Assembly (NCBI GenBank): GCA_022410635.1
Contig: JAJVDF010000379.1
Coordinates: 372,001-436,000 of the forward strand
Origin: Tretioscincus oriximinensis
Lineage: Eukaryota; Chordata; Lepidosauria; Squamata; Gymnophthalmidae
Length of the DNA stretch: 64,000 bases
Direction: 5' to 3'
Below, one piece after another: positions 45,171-57,579 of the stretch. The notes under the pieces were generated by a model. The model did no database searches, had not been told where the DNA came from, and saw only the letters and a program-made list of their open reading frames with translations. Numbering within the stretch: the first letter of the stretch is position 1; each line of letters starts with the position of its first letter. The position numbers and the translations under genes are program-made.

Positions 45171-47923
45171 TGCATGTGTTACTAACAGCTTACATGTAAC
45201 TGCCACATCACAGACTGCCGTTGGGTGTGTGTGTGTATTGCCCCCCCCCCCATTCTAGCACAATTCAACTTTCCATGCAGACATGCATTATTGCAGCTAA
45301 TATGGATCAAGTTAATCCATTTCGACTAAAGTGGACCTAGGAAGCTGCATGTATAAATGGCATTTAAATAATATGTTTCTTTGAAAAAATAATATAATAA
45401 TTCATAAACATACATTAAAAACCTCAAACCAAACAACACCAAAACCAATACAACCACAAGAATAACACACACAATATAAGTACTATAACTATTGCTCGAT
45501 TATGGGAATTAAAGTTTTCACATTCCTTCCTCCATGCTGACCACCAGTATGAAAACATGAAATGGTATGATAAATGGTATGGTAACATGAAAGAGAGGTA
45601 CATGCAATTTGTGCTAAAAGGGAAGGCATAAGTGGCTCTTACTTAGGTGCAACCTGTATGCTTTAATATGGACAGAAGACTCTTCATATGCTAGGTTCAT
45701 AGCATGCATTTGTAAAGGGTCAATTCAATGGAAGGTTTCCTAGTATGGCCAGGCTACAATCTAGTAAATATCATGGAGTGGGGCTTCCCTCTGCCCTCAG
45801 TCACCCTGGCAGCTGTTGGTATTACAATTAATTGCATGTGGCAGAGTCTCAGTAGAGGATCTGTTTCACTAAGTCTGTGACATTTCTGCAGAAGAAAGAA
45901 ATGACTTAATTATTGTTGTATCCTTGCTGAGAAAGCTTCATGATTTGTGTTGCCACCAGTGGTTATCTTCCGTTTTATCTTGGCTCTACTACAAAATGTT
46001 ACTTCTACACAGACAGAAACAAGGGCTACGTCCTCTCTTGAGTATGAAATGCTTTGCTCTTTGAGTCCATCAGGACACAAAGGTAAAAAGTATCCGATAA
46101 AATATGTCCAGAGTTTTGATCAAGATTGCCTGGACACTGCATGGGGTGTGGGAGATGCCATGAACATCATTCTGGAAAAATGATGTGATTCAAAGTAAGC
46201 AGTGATTCAAAGTATCTTCAACAAGAATGGAAGTGGAGTACTGAACTTGCACCTTGAGGTGGCAACCGTAGATTTGCTGAAAGGCACATCTCTTGCCGTC
46301 ACATGTGAAGACCTGGTGATTAAAATAACCCATGTGCAGCTGTGGTAGCTGAACACTCTTACCACATATGAAGACATGATGGCTAAAATAACACGTGGAG
46401 ATGTGATGGCTGAGATTAGGTCATGGTCTGGACTGTTACCATAATCTGTATTCACATGTAAATGGTGGGTCCCTATTCTGAGATATGGTAGAGTTATGGT
46501 GGTTAAAATACGGTGCCTGAGATATTTCACCATATGTGGTTATGGACATTTTCATAATGGGGCATATGCTGGAGCCTATGTTAGTCTGCACTAACACGAA
46601 GGTCACTATTCTGAGATACAACGGGTTTCACTTGTAAACGAAGGCTTAATGCAAAAAGGGCCAAAGACAATTCATCAGGATGCCTCTGGGAACATGCTGA
46701 TTTGTATATTGTACAAATTCACAGCTGGGAACTACAGACTCAATCACCTTTTCTTTTTCTTTTTTTTACCTTGGTAGCCTTTATTTTTAAATATGCCTTC
46801 ACTTTTTTAAAGCATAATCAAAAGCCAAGGCAGTTAATGTTTTGCTATTTATACCACCACACATTTTATACTTCTTTTGTTCTGCATTCTTTCAATTTCT
46901 GACATGTGCTTTTTAATGGCTCATTATGGGAACTCTTATCCAGTACAATTGCTGCCTAGAACAAACATTNTGTTAACATTTTTTTAAAAAATTAAAAATA
47001 AAAATGGCTCCTTTTAGAATCCAAATGCAAAGATAAACAGGCAATCCATCCCCCCACCAGTTGTGTTTTAAATTCATTTTTCTAACCAAACAAAACTTTA
47101 GTTACTAAAGAGAGGCTTGCTTTTCCCTGATCTCCAGCTACATGAAATCGAAGCTTCCTATTATTACTACTAGATTTTAGTAATGGAACAGAAGTAAAAA
47201 TCATTCAGGAAATAGTGTGTAGCAGGAAATAGTCTCCACAGGTGTCCTGATACGAAGAGGCCCCCTTGAAAATCCTGACTGCCGCTTGCACTGGTACATT
47301 TGATGAAGTTTACAATGTTTATGAAATAATGACATAATGCTTTGGTATAATTAAAAAGAATGAATGAGCACAGGGCAAAAAGTGCAGGGAATTGCTCTAG
47401 TTATCACACCAAAATGGAAACAATAATCTGCCAGTTTCTCTCTCTGTGAGTGTGTGTGTGTGTGTGTGTGGGGGGGGGGTTGTTCAATAATGCAGTAGTG
47501 AACAGTCTGAATTTGAGTTAGAAGAACATAGGCAAACCTGCCTAGGGAGAAAATTCACCTTTCATTAAAGCTAAGCAAACTTGCCAAGACTGCCAGCCTC
47601 AACATAAGGCCATTGGGGAATGTACAAATCAGAGAAAAGCATAGCAAGATCAGTTATAACTAGCTAAAGGGAAATCTAGCAGATAAGGTGAATGGAAGGA
47701 GGAGAACTGAGGCTCAGAGTTATTGATAAAAAGGTTGGGCAACAGCCAGGAAAGACAATATTGCTTCGTTTTAGCCTCCTTTCAATCTTTAGAGGACTTA
47801 TGCTGCCTTGCCTACATATTGTATGCATATCTGCCTATTTGGATTTAAGGACAGGACAGTAGAGCAAAAAAGACGTAATGTACATCAGACTTTTCAGTTT
47901 CAAGAGAAAACTGTGAAATAAAT
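45171..47923. other. Unassigned stretch
   Basis: No gene recognised over about 2.7 kb. Contents: a C run near 45240; a loosely periodic block 46230-46640 with recurring 'accatatg', 'ggctaaaataac' and 'gattaaaataac' motifs; and a (TG)n plus G-run near 47447-47479. The 46207-46533 minus-strand frame is a by-product of that block. Confidence 0.4.
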
Positions 47924-48275
47924 TAGAATACAAGAAGATCTCGCTACATTGGGCCATAGCCCATCTAGTCCAGAATTTTGCCTCACACAGTGGCCCATCA
48001 ATTGCCCCTGGGAATCTCAAGGAGAGGGAGGCAAAATCTTCACCTGTTCTTGACTTCCTGTGAATGGTACTGCAGGAATATTGCCTGTTGCTCCACCTTG
48101 GAGGCAGCATTAAGAGATCCATCCCAGTAGCTATTTATACCCTTGGCTTCCATGAACCTGTCTAATCCTGTTTTAAAGGTATCCAGGCTGCTAGCTACCA
48201 CCACCTCTTATAGAAGTACATTCTACAGACCAATGACCCTCTGGGTGAAAAATAAATATTTTCTTTTGTTTGTCT
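47924..48275 (-). mobile_element. CR1-type LINE 3' end
   Basis: Same subfamily as 19332-19745. From the left: 3' UTR ('gcccatctagtccagaattt', 'ggaggcagcattaagagatc'), then the coding end ('cttccatgaacctgtctaat', 'ccacctcttatagaagtaca', 'gggtgaaaaataaatatttt'). It is truncated on its 5' side exactly where the octamer tail of the next copy begins. Confidence 0.87.
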
Positions 48276-48610
48276 TAAGAACATAAGAACATAAGAGCAG
48301 CCCTGCTGAATCNGACTGGAGCCCATCTAGTCCAGCCTTCTATCTCACACAGTGGCCCACCAATTGCACCTGGGCAGTCNGGAACAAGAGAATGCAAAAT
48401 ATGCCCTGCAAATGGCATTTCAGGAATCCTGCCTGTTGTTCCATCTTGGAGGCAGCATCAAAACATCCACCCTAATATCTATTTATATCCTAACTCTTCT
48501 GCCCATCAGTTTCAAGGAATGATATATAGTCCTAATGTTGTGTGGTAGATAAATTTTCTCTGTTCACATTGTCCATCTCAGGCATGATATTATACACTTC
48601 AATCAATGAA
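48276..48610 (-). mobile_element. CR1-type LINE 3' end, stacked
   Basis: Begins at the left with two copies of the octamer, read on the plus strand as agaacataagaacataa (48277-48293). The 3' UTR follows with two undetermined bases, then a shortened coding part. The segment 48490-48610 ('cctaatgttgtgtggtagat', 'ggcatgatattatacacttc') is a more 5' part of the coding region than in other copies here, after an internal deletion. Confidence 0.82.
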
Positions 48611-49406
48611 CCAAATTCACTCAGTTGGTAGAACAAAGGATAGGCTGCAACAAACCACATTTTGGTGTGACTTTCAGATTGGTTACACTATGGAGCAACC
48701 AAAAAGCTGTTCAGCAAGCATGGTGTCTCCTGACTATTTCTCAGCAAAGGTCAGCCTGATCTTAAACAACTTGAAGAACTCTTACAAGGCCCTTTCAGGA
48801 TTAAAGAGCCATATTGGAAGCATCTGGTTCAAATTTGCACTCTAATATGGATCTAGACAGCCATGTACCTGCTTGTTACCGTGACTACCAGGTAAATTAG
48901 TGGTCCCAATTCTGAACAAGGAAAAACCATATTTCCATGTTTGGGACTAGAAGCAATTTCAGAAGCCCATGTCCCAAAATTCATCCTCCAGAAGTTCATG
49001 AGCACTTCACTAAGTCATTCTAACTGAAACGTGACTTGCTAATGTTTCCCTGTTTTGAGAAACTTGCTTTGTGAACATGCAATGGCCTCTTGGGGCTTGA
49101 ACTATGACACTTTTAAAACTGCTAACAACTCGCTTATGCATTTGTTTAATATAATTTTCCACATTTTAATGTATCCCTTGTTATCTAAGTGTTTCAATTT
49201 TTTAGCAATTTGAGGGTGTGCAGCAAAGAATAGGAAATGGTTTCATGTGTATCAAGTTAATTTGTGAATGTCCTGAATTATTTCATGTAAACCAATTATT
49301 TTTTAAAAAAATGTTCTAAGACACTTTTATCAAGTCCAGCACAGAGTGACATCTCTTTTCTTAGAGTTCAGAAAGGAACTTGGGTGCCTCTCACCCAAAG
49401 AAAACA
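48611..49406. other. Unassigned stretch
   Basis: No gene recognised. Confidence 0.5.
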
Positions 49407-49510
49407 AAAAAGGAGCCATGTTAGTCTGGGTCAGAATTTCTAGCAAGAGGGTTTTGTAGCACCTTAGAGACTAACAAGAAAATGGTAGGCAACTTCAGAT
49501 GCTATGAGTG
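49407..49510 (+). mobile_element. Decayed leader and arm of the foldback family
   Basis: 'gagccatgttagtctgggtc' corresponds to the leader, then 'agcaccttagagactaacaa' to the arm, and 'acttcagatgctatga' to the hammerhead-like core region, most of which is deleted. An older subfamily with 'tcagaatttctagcaa' inserted compared with the 24-kb copy. Confidence 0.65.
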
Positions 49511-49562
49511 AACCTAGGCTTAGGGACAGAATGGCTGGATGCCAAATGGGGAAAAATGTATT

Positions 49563-49604
49563 GGAAAACAGCAAAGTGGAACTAAATCCACTTTGCTGTT
49601 TTCC
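49563..49604. repeat. Perfect 18-bp hairpin
   Basis: ggaaaacagcaaagtgga, a 6-nt loop (actaaa), then the exact inverse. Weaker pairing appears to extend outwards to about 49520-49640, so it may be the core of a miniature element. Resemblance to a microRNA precursor cannot be excluded, but the perfect stem and tiny loop favour a transposon or simple palindrome. Confidence 0.8.
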
Positions 49605-50324
49605 CTTATTCCCTGTCTCATTTTGGCCACCCTTTTATTGGCCTGATAGGGCAGAGAAAGATCAGAGCTACACCAAGTGCATGAGTGGCACGGCATTTTT
49701 TTTTTTAAAAAAAATAAATCCTTGGTTTTGCCCAAGTTTTCATTTGTATAAAACCAGGGACTGAGATCCTTGGGGCTGCTTCCGGCTCCAAGGATAGGGG
49801 TCCATGGCAGTAAAGGAGATCCCAGGGAATCTCCTGCCGTTGCTTGTGCTGCCTTTGCCAGCAATTTAAATTTCCCACACTGGAGCAATGGAGGGGATTT
49901 AAACTTTTGGCAAAAAGGGAGCAACAATGCTGCCCAATTGGATCACGTGGCCTACCGTCACCAGAGTGCACTTAATGCAAATTGCATTAAGCTGCACTTG
50001 CGATGGTTTCTGAGCAAACTCTGCTCAGGCACCATGAGACTGGGCAAGGAGCGCATGATCTAACCGTCTCCCATTTGTAGAAAATGGAGAATGGATTTGG
50101 CCAGCACAGAGCCACACAGCTTTTGTTCCTGTTTCATCCCTCTGGTTAGAACCGCCACTGTGTCATAAGCTGGGTGCCCGAATGGCAATAGAAATGCAAG
50201 TGATGTAAGATGAAGAATAGAGAATAGTAAAATAAGGGTAATTAAACTTTCGTGTTGAAGGGAAGTGTCAAACAAAGGCGGAGAGAAAAATAGTTTAAGA
50301 GAGCCCTCTCTACACTTTGTTACT
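49605..50324. other. Unassigned stretch
   Basis: Less AT-rich than average, with overlapping frames on both strands (49520-50063), none family-like. No gene recognised. Confidence 0.45.
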
Positions 50325-50480
50325 GGCATCTGAAGAAGTAAGTTTTTTACTCCGCAGCATCTAAAGAAGTAGACTTATCTACAAAAACTTACAATGTTTA
50401 TCTTGCTACTATCTAAGGTACTCAGAGGCCATTTTGCTATAAATTCTGATCCAGACTAACCTGCCTACTTCAGAGGAAAA
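50325..50480 (-). mobile_element. Decayed copy of the foldback family
   Basis: On the minus strand: leader ('ttagtctggatcagaattta'), arm ('gtaccttagatagtagcaag'), and the helix-like segment, which on the plus strand reads 'ctaaagaagtagacttatct' followed by 'acaaaaac'. The GTAGA/TCTAC pairing is kept while the GAAA becomes AAAA. 'ggcatctgaagaagtaag' at 50326 is a second partial core. Confidence 0.6.
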
Positions 50481-50787
50481 TTTATTCATAAACAACCACT
50501 GAGAATTCATCAGAAAAGTAATGAGTTTTTCCAACTGAAGTTTATGTTAAAAATGAACTTTTTTCCTTATGACCTCGTCTGCTCTTCAGTATACACACAA
50601 AAACTGTTTTTACCATCTGCATTTTTATTTCCTATGTTTCCTGCTCTTGATTTATACCTGCAAGCAATCAATGTCAGGTTCTATTGGTCTCTTGGAACAA
50701 TTTTGACATTGCTGCTAAAAAGGTCGTTCTAGGTTTGCCCCCTATTACCCTTTTCATTATAGCCTATATTTGTTCAAAATAAACCAC

Positions 50788-50860
50788 TTGATTGTTTATT
50801 TATTTATTTATTTCACTTGTAAGCCAATGTTCAACAGCTGACCCCAGAATAGATGAAAGG
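50788..50860 (-). mobile_element. Short LINE tail
   Basis: A TTTA array followed by 'cacttgtaagccaatgttca', resembling the inverted 3' end of an L2/CR1-like LINE or SINE. Confidence 0.4.
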
Positions 50861-50956
50861 TAGATAACAATTCTTAAAAGCAGTCTGTGAAATGATTAAT
50901 CCTCTGAAGTGTATCTAGCCACATCTTGGTACCTGTTTGGGACTAGTCAGTGAAGT

Positions 50957-51082
50957 TGCTCGGTTAATCTAGGACAGAATTTCTAGCAAATGAGTTTCAT
51001 AACATCTTAGAGACCATCAAGAAAAGGTATGTAGGCTGCATGAGTTTTTATAGACAAATCTACCCCATAGCATCTATAAAAG
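50957..51082 (+). mobile_element. Decayed copy of the foldback family
   Basis: 'ggttaatctaggacagaatt' then 'tctagcaaatgag', 'aacatcttagagaccatcaa', 'tttttatagacaaatctacc' and 'catagcatctataaa' follow the leader-arm-core order. The core bases are largely lost. Confidence 0.55.
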
Positions 51083-53824
51083 CTAGTGAAGATGCATTTT
51101 TTAATCTTAACCTTTGATTGGAATGATAGGTTGCCATTCTCATTTATTTTTTCTAAGACCTTATGGCGTGGGGCAGAATAGAAACGCAAACAGAAGCAGT
51201 AATCATTTAAAGCAGCCATCAGTGGTTGGTGGGGAACAATAACAATATAGACATCAGTGCTTTAAGTACAACACAAAAACATAAAGGAACAGCATGTTAA
51301 CAACCAAATGACTTGGAGGTTGGGCATCAGATTGTTCATCACTTGATGGGATGCTCAGTTAATGCTGTCTTCTGCTGGATGATCCTAGGTAATTTCTCTA
51401 AGCTCACATATACTGTATAGAGGAAATGGAAGGAACTGAATCATGTCCTAGCATATTTTTTGGGTATGCTCATCTAACACTGGGGAGATGCCAACCCTGT
51501 CACTGTTTGAAGCAGGCACAGTTTGTGCTCCTACCAGGCTGCCCATTCTCCATCTGTCTTTTTCTGATGTCTGGAGTGGTTGACCAGTTTTTCTTGTGAC
51601 ACTCCAGATTTGAATGGCTCAATTAAACCTCCTAATATGATCAGAAGAAAATGCCAAATGATTCATTTCCTTCCACTTCACCCACAGGGCACCTGTTCAT
51701 CGCTGCACTTCTTTGCCTCCCTACCCCCTGCCCTGGCATAATGTACCAGCCTGCTGCAGAGAAAAGAAAACAAAAGAGAATATACTGACAAAAAACTTGC
51801 TGGATTCGTAAGATGCAAGCACAGCATGAGAACATCCAGTGCTGCTCTTTGCTATGGGAGCTGCTCCTTTCCTGTGGAACTTCTAGGACTGGCAAAACTG
51901 TTTTTAATTTGCTCACATTTAATGCCAGCTGTCATCCTCAAATGCCGACTGCAGTGTGTATTGACAGTATACAGAATGAGTGATCCCTGATCCAAGAATC
52001 TGGCAATTAATACTGACAAGCTGTACGAAACATCAGACAGGATACAGCAAGTGACGAGATGGTACATTTCACACAGGCCCTGTGCTGGATATATAGAATG
52101 TAATATAAGGGCTGGACTGCTGTCATTGGCCAACTGCCATTCATAAGTCAAGTGTTTCTTCAAACACAACAAATGTCATCAACATTGGCTTTTAATCCTT
52201 CTCTTGCTTTTAGTTCAAGAGCATTGCTCACTATATTATGACAGCCTAGCCAATGTGATCTATTCCAAAAGTTTTAAGACCCACAAATGTATACTAGAAG
52301 AGTTTACTGATAGTAATGCTGGCTTATAGCCCAGTCATCAGCCTATCCTATCCCAAAGAATTTCAATCTTTGTAGCCATGTTGTAGTTAAATTAAAACAG
52401 AGTAAAAAAAAGTGATGAATTTGCATCCTATAGGACAGAAATAGCTTACAAACAAGAAAGGATTATTTTAGCCTTTAACCGCTAGTGCCTAGCTACTTCC
52501 CCTTACTACAATAAAGTTCTTCTTTCTTTTTTTATAACAATGCAAGAGGTTCTAGAACATCCAAAAGCAAGAATATCCTTCCTGCTTTTTGCTCTCTCTC
52601 CCACTTCCTTCCTTCTTTCCATCCATCCTTCTTTCCACTATTGTTAAAGGAGATAATGGAACATTTCCATAATGAGGGAAAGAAATTAAGAATTCTGTTC
52701 TCTACTAAACTGTCAATTGATGTCTCCCACCCTTCTTCTTAAAGCTGTCTGTTTTATATGGCTGTGTGTATATGAATGTGTGTGTATTTGCAGGCCTCCA
52801 TAAAGAGTATGTTAGCATTTTGGCATTGTCCCTATTATGTGACTATCAGAAGGTTGGCCAATATTTCTGGTGCTCCAGATTGCAAAAGATTCTATAAGGA
52901 CTCAACATGAAATTGTATGGTGTTGCCCTTCTGATCTTTCAGAAAGCTGCCACTGATATCATTCTGTACCAGCATGTAATATACAGATGCGATTATGAAT
53001 GCTTCATTAACTCAGACAGGATGAAAGGAAAACAAAATTTGGGCTGATTAGCTTGTCAGTTTCAAAACTGAAACTTAGACAGGCAGGTGGAAGAAAATGG
53101 GAGACTGTAGCTAAAGCTATTGCATGCTTTCCCTACAAACCCTAGGAAAGAAAAGCTCATTTTACATAAGCGAGTAACATTCTTAAGTTCAAGCTGCAGA
53201 TGTTTGGAAACCAATTTCTGGATTTCCTGGTAAAGGGCTTCCACAAGCCTTCTTAAATCAGAAGAAGAACTTCAAGGCTTGAAGGAATAAGAAGGAAGGC
53301 AATTCAATATGCTAACATGCAAAACAGGCTTCTCAAAATATAAAAAAGGAAGAATGGAAATACCCTTAAGCTTTATTATTAATTCATTTATTCATTGCGT
53401 GCCTGTTTGATTTCTATTCCACAATGGCTTCCATTAAAAATAGATCAAATACAATTAGAAGTGGGTTACTTATATTCCCTCTGACACTTGACACTGCATT
53501 GACATCTGCTATAGTGTATCTTATCCCCAAACCGCAGTTCATATTAAATTATTATGACTATTTTCATTGATTTTTATTCTACCACATTTCCTTGTGCACT
53601 GTCATTTGGATGGTCCAATGCCTAGCTATGAGATTTATCTCCCTCTTGCCTGGATGGCAGAACTTTTCATTGTTCAAAAGCAAGGCAAAAGAGGCAGGTA
53701 CAACTTTGTGGCTCAGTAAACTGCCGAGCTTTGGCAAGAAGAGGTTCAATAATTGACCCTTTGTTCCCTGTTTTCCCTAAACCAGATGCTGGGGGTCTTC
53801 ACATATGATTGGACAAAAAAGAAA
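51083..53824. other. Long repeat-poor stretch
   Basis: No gene, RNA or mobile element recognised over about 2.7 kb. The part 51880-52180 looks single-copy and compositionally even; minus-strand frames there (51852-52172, 51641-51916) have no family resemblance. A pyrimidine-rich CCTT/CTTT tract lies at about 52590-52640. Confidence 0.4.
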
Positions 53825-54563
53825 AGAAAAGAGAGAGAGATAGGCAGCATGACCTTTCATACAGTGGTGGCTGGCCACTGGGTTCGTGGGGTTCAGTGAA
53901 CACTCAGAGATTAAAATCAATTATAAAGTCTCATTTCATAGAGGAGCTGCAAACAAATCAAAAAGCTCCAGGCAGCTTTTTTAATTGACAAAAGGGGTTG
54001 TCAATCCCAGAACCAATGGGAGGGCTGCCTAGGAGGGCCTACCTCTCTCTCAGTTTCCGTAGAGGTGCCATTTTGTATTGACATTCAACTTCCAGACTGA
54101 GAGAGAGACCGGTAAGTGCCTTCCAGCTGCTTTCCTAACTTGGCTGAGGCTGGAGGAACCTGCGCCCCCCCCCCGCCCCCCGGCCCCAAACTGCACAAGC
54201 CGCCGCTGCTTTCATAGATATGTCTACTTCTTCAGATGCTAGGGAACAACTGTTCAGAATATATAAAGCAAACTTCTGGAAATAACAACAGAAATGTAAA
54301 TGTGAATGTGAGTGTTTGATCAGGTCAAGTACAGCTCAAGTACAGTAGTTAATCCTTCCAAGTAGAAGGAAGTACCTGGGGAAAGAAGTGCAACAATGTA
54401 CATCCACATTTACAGTATATTATTGTTGTTATTCAGTTATTTCCAGAATTCATTTTACTTTATATAGTCTGTCCCTAACCCCAGAATAAACAGGCTTTTT
54501 TATCAAAGCTCATGCTGCCTATCTTTTCCAGCACCCAGGCTAACATGGCTATTTCTCTGAAAT
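53825..54563 (-). mobile_element. Penelope-like foldback element (inferred) split by a hAT insertion
   Basis: On the minus strand the leader (inverse of 'ctatttctctgaaat', 54549-54563) is followed by an arm ('aaaagataggcagcatgagc', inverse of about 54512-54531), an AT-rich interior and an inverted arm at 53831-53861. The minus strand reads catctgaagaag, then GTAGA-CATA-TCTAT and GAAAG: CTGAAGA, a stem with one G-U pair, and GAAA. A hAT element (53862-54208) interrupts just inside this segment. The TSD is unclear. Confidence 0.65.
53862..54208. mobile_element. Non-autonomous hAT element inside a foldback element
   Basis: The ends cagtggtggct and the inverse of cagcggcggct match at 9 of 11 positions. 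The 8-bp TSD ctttcata is exact (53854-53861 and 54209-54216). The 347-bp body is GC-rich near its right end (C run at about 54163) and non-coding. The TSD lies within the hammerhead-like region of the older foldback element, so the hAT is the younger of the two. Confidence 0.88.
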
Positions 54564-55011
54564 CGATTCCATTGACAAGTTTGTCTTTGTTTATAGAAGA
54601 TGTCCACAGTGCTTGTAGGGTGCCATTGTAGAAGAGTGAATTATAAATCAGCAGCTATTGTTTCACTTTTAGGAGTACTTCCAGCGTTTGATGAAATAGT
54701 CCTAGCTAAAGCTATCATACCTGGGGAATGAAAGTTCCCTGGGTATGATGTTTTCACAGTCAGGAGCAGCAGCAGACATGTGAAAGGAATGCTGATACTT
54801 CAAAACTTCAATGTTATCCCTGTAGAGAAAGCAATAATCATCTGGCAATCCAGGGTCCTAAATTTGATGAGAATATTTTAAGAAGAATTTGGTTAAATTG
54901 TGATTTGTAGTTTAATTAATAGCTTAAAAGTTAAACTAGAATAGCCCTTGATGAAACATTTGAATCCAGTGTTGCTCTTTTTCATCATCAATTCACACTT
55001 CACCTGGAAGA
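54564..55011. other. Unassigned stretch
   Basis: No gene or recognisable repeat. Confidence 0.5.
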
Positions 55012-55325
55012 AGATGACGAAGACGAAAAAGAAGAACTGGGTTTTTATACGCCGCTTAGCTCACCCACAGGCACTCAAAGCGGGTTACAAAGTTATTTTT
55101 TGCCCAAAGGCTTACATTCTATTTACCCCACCAGGCAGTGGTGGTTGCCATTTATCTAGTTGCAGTGAGTTGCAATTTCTTGCAACTCTTGCTTTCGAAT
55201 AGCTGGGTTGGCTAGAACTACAGGCTAGTAGAAGGTGCTCACCCCTCCCCACGTTCAACAAAGGGTTTCGAAACCTGATCTCCTAGATGGGAGACAATCT
55301 CTTTAGTGACTGTGCCATTCATGCC
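55012..55325 (-). mobile_element. tRNA-headed SINE
   Basis: Full-length minus-strand copy. Tail at the left: a GAAGA-rich microsatellite then 'gggtttttatacgccgctta'. Body: the inverse of 'ctattcgaaagcaagagttg'. B box: the inverse of 'caggtttcgaaaccc' (about 55264-55277), well kept. The A box region near 55305-55325 is more eroded than in the 16.5-kb copy. Confidence 0.86.
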
Positions 55326-57579
55326 TGGATCACCATAGGCTTTTTAACCTATGTTGTCTTGATGCCAGGGTGATGGGTGTTTACTGTTTATGAAATTCAC
55401 GTATGACTTTATAACTTTACTCCTCAAAAAGTCAATAATTTTACTTCACTCTGCTTTTTCATTACTATTGCTCTTCCTGCACTAGGCTTTATTCTGGATT
55501 ATATCCTAATAGGGATATCAGTGTATACTATGGCAAGGTGAGCCTTGCCCTCATCCAGTTGTCATTGTGTTGCTGGCCAAGATGCTACCAGGGCTGTACA
55601 AATGCCTCTGAATATTCAACTTTGTGAACCTTGGCAATCTGGGGAAATTGCATGTTTGAATACAATTATCACAGGTCCAGATCTTGCAAAGTAAATTCAT
55701 TTTGCAAATTGCTACCTGGAGAATGCAAGCTCGCTATTCCAAATTAAATGAATTGTTTTCCCTACATGGCTGCAGTGAACGCTGTGGATCTCCAGGTTTT
55801 GCCTCTCTTCTTTGGTTTTTAAAGAAGACTTTTCTGAAGGAGAAATGAAGTCATCCCAAGAGGTTCTACCTGGCCAGGCAACTGTTTTTTCTTGCCAGCA
55901 ATTAGAATTACTAACTTCCTATTTGTCATTTTTATTGCCACTGAAACCTGCAGAGTGCTTTTCATCTCTAGCGTATTCAGCCCTTATAGCTGCTTCCTGA
56001 GGGTGATCACCCTTATGTATTTAACAGAAATAAAGAACTAAGCCTAAAATCTTGTGACTTACCTAAAGTCACTGGGGGGGGGGGGGGAATACCCAAATCT
56101 CAGAAAGAAGGAGCCCTCTAAGTTGTGACCATAATTCCTAGAGATAGAAATCAACTTTCAAGAATAGCTGCCTTTAATATTAGAATACAAAATTAACATA
56201 CAAAAATTTGATTGAATATTTATATTCATGGATGTTCACATCAAACAAAATGTGTAATTGTTTGAAAAGCCAGAAATTTAATTGAATCAAGCCAGATTTG
56301 TAGTCACAAACACACAAAAGTTGATCAAACTGTTCTTTTTGTTACTGCCTTTGGAAACAGCTTTTTCAAAAGGCAAAATTGTATTATTTTTAATGCATTA
56401 AATGGTTTGTTGAGGAACTGAAGATATTTTTTTTGTTCTTATACATTTTTAGAGCCACCATTCTATATGAAACTAGGCCTACCTCAGAGCTGTGCTTTGA
56501 GGTAAAATAATGGTTGATAGACCATTTTTGAAATACCTAAGAATAGTACTCTGGGCTCTTGATCACCCCATTTTCTCAGGAAATTGTTACTTTCTTCCCG
56601 GTTCATCTACCTGTGGAGAACACAACTTAAAAATCTATCATAATTGCCTTCAGAAATGTTCTTTACCCATTAGCAATTCCCTGGTGGCAACACAAAGAAA
56701 GATGAAACCCTCCTATTGCATCTTTAGCTATAACCTAGTTATGCATATTTAATAAGAGGATAAACTTACTGTACTACAAAAATATGGGTGTCCATGGAAA
56801 CTGCAGGCCTTAGCATTTTCTATCTCGAAACTACATTAAAAAAGAGTTTTGGTTTTCTCTTTTCTCTTGGATTTTATCTAGCACAGATTGGTTATATTGA
56901 GTCATAGTCACTGATGACTAGAAGTCTATGCAGCGGCTGTGAAGTCTATTGTGATTCATTGGGAAAATTTATAGGAGCTGGTTACTTTATCTTAGTTTTC
57001 AAGAGCGTCACAATGAGATCCACTCAGTCATTTATGACGTCAAGGCTTCCTTTGACCAGTTCACCATGTTCACAAGAGTGCCCACACTCTATTGCCTTTT
57101 CTTGTTAAAACATTTTATTTTTCAGTTCAATAAAATACATTTCATACAATCGATCCATATAATATGCTCCTCCTATCATATTCCCTATAGATACATTCTG
57201 TCACATTGGGGAGTTACGTCTGAAATGTTAATCTCAGTTTTGTTAACATCACTCCTCAATTTTACCATTAAAGAGTTTTTAACCATTTCTGTTTGCAGTA
57301 TACCTTTTTGTGTATGTTTCTTTGGTCGTTGATTATACAATCAGATATCTTTATTGCTATTACATTAAATACAAATTCATATAATCTCTGCATAGTTCAT
57401 TTTGTCTTATCCTTCCAGTTTGTGAACACATAATTATTTTACCCAGTACATTGTTTGCCCTGGCACCTAAGTCACCTCAACTGGCCTAAATTTTGGGCAT
57501 CTGAGGTGGCTTCAAAACTATAAAACTGTTGCTACATATTTATGCAGCCTAGGTCAAGTAAGGAGAAATAAGCTAATTA
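55326..57579. other. Unassigned stretch with one transposon-like end
   Basis: No gene recognised. 'gctttattctggattatatc' at 55486 is a single end of the TTATTCTGG family. A G12 run lies near 56073. At 57106-57150 an AT-rich block after a T run loosely recalls an inverted L1 3' UTR but lacks the polypurine tract. Confidence 0.4.

Noticed and set aside
57106..57420. Inverted L1 3' UTR
   Set aside because: AT-rich sequence after a T run resembles one, but the C-rich (polypurine) tract, coding remnant and TSD are missing.
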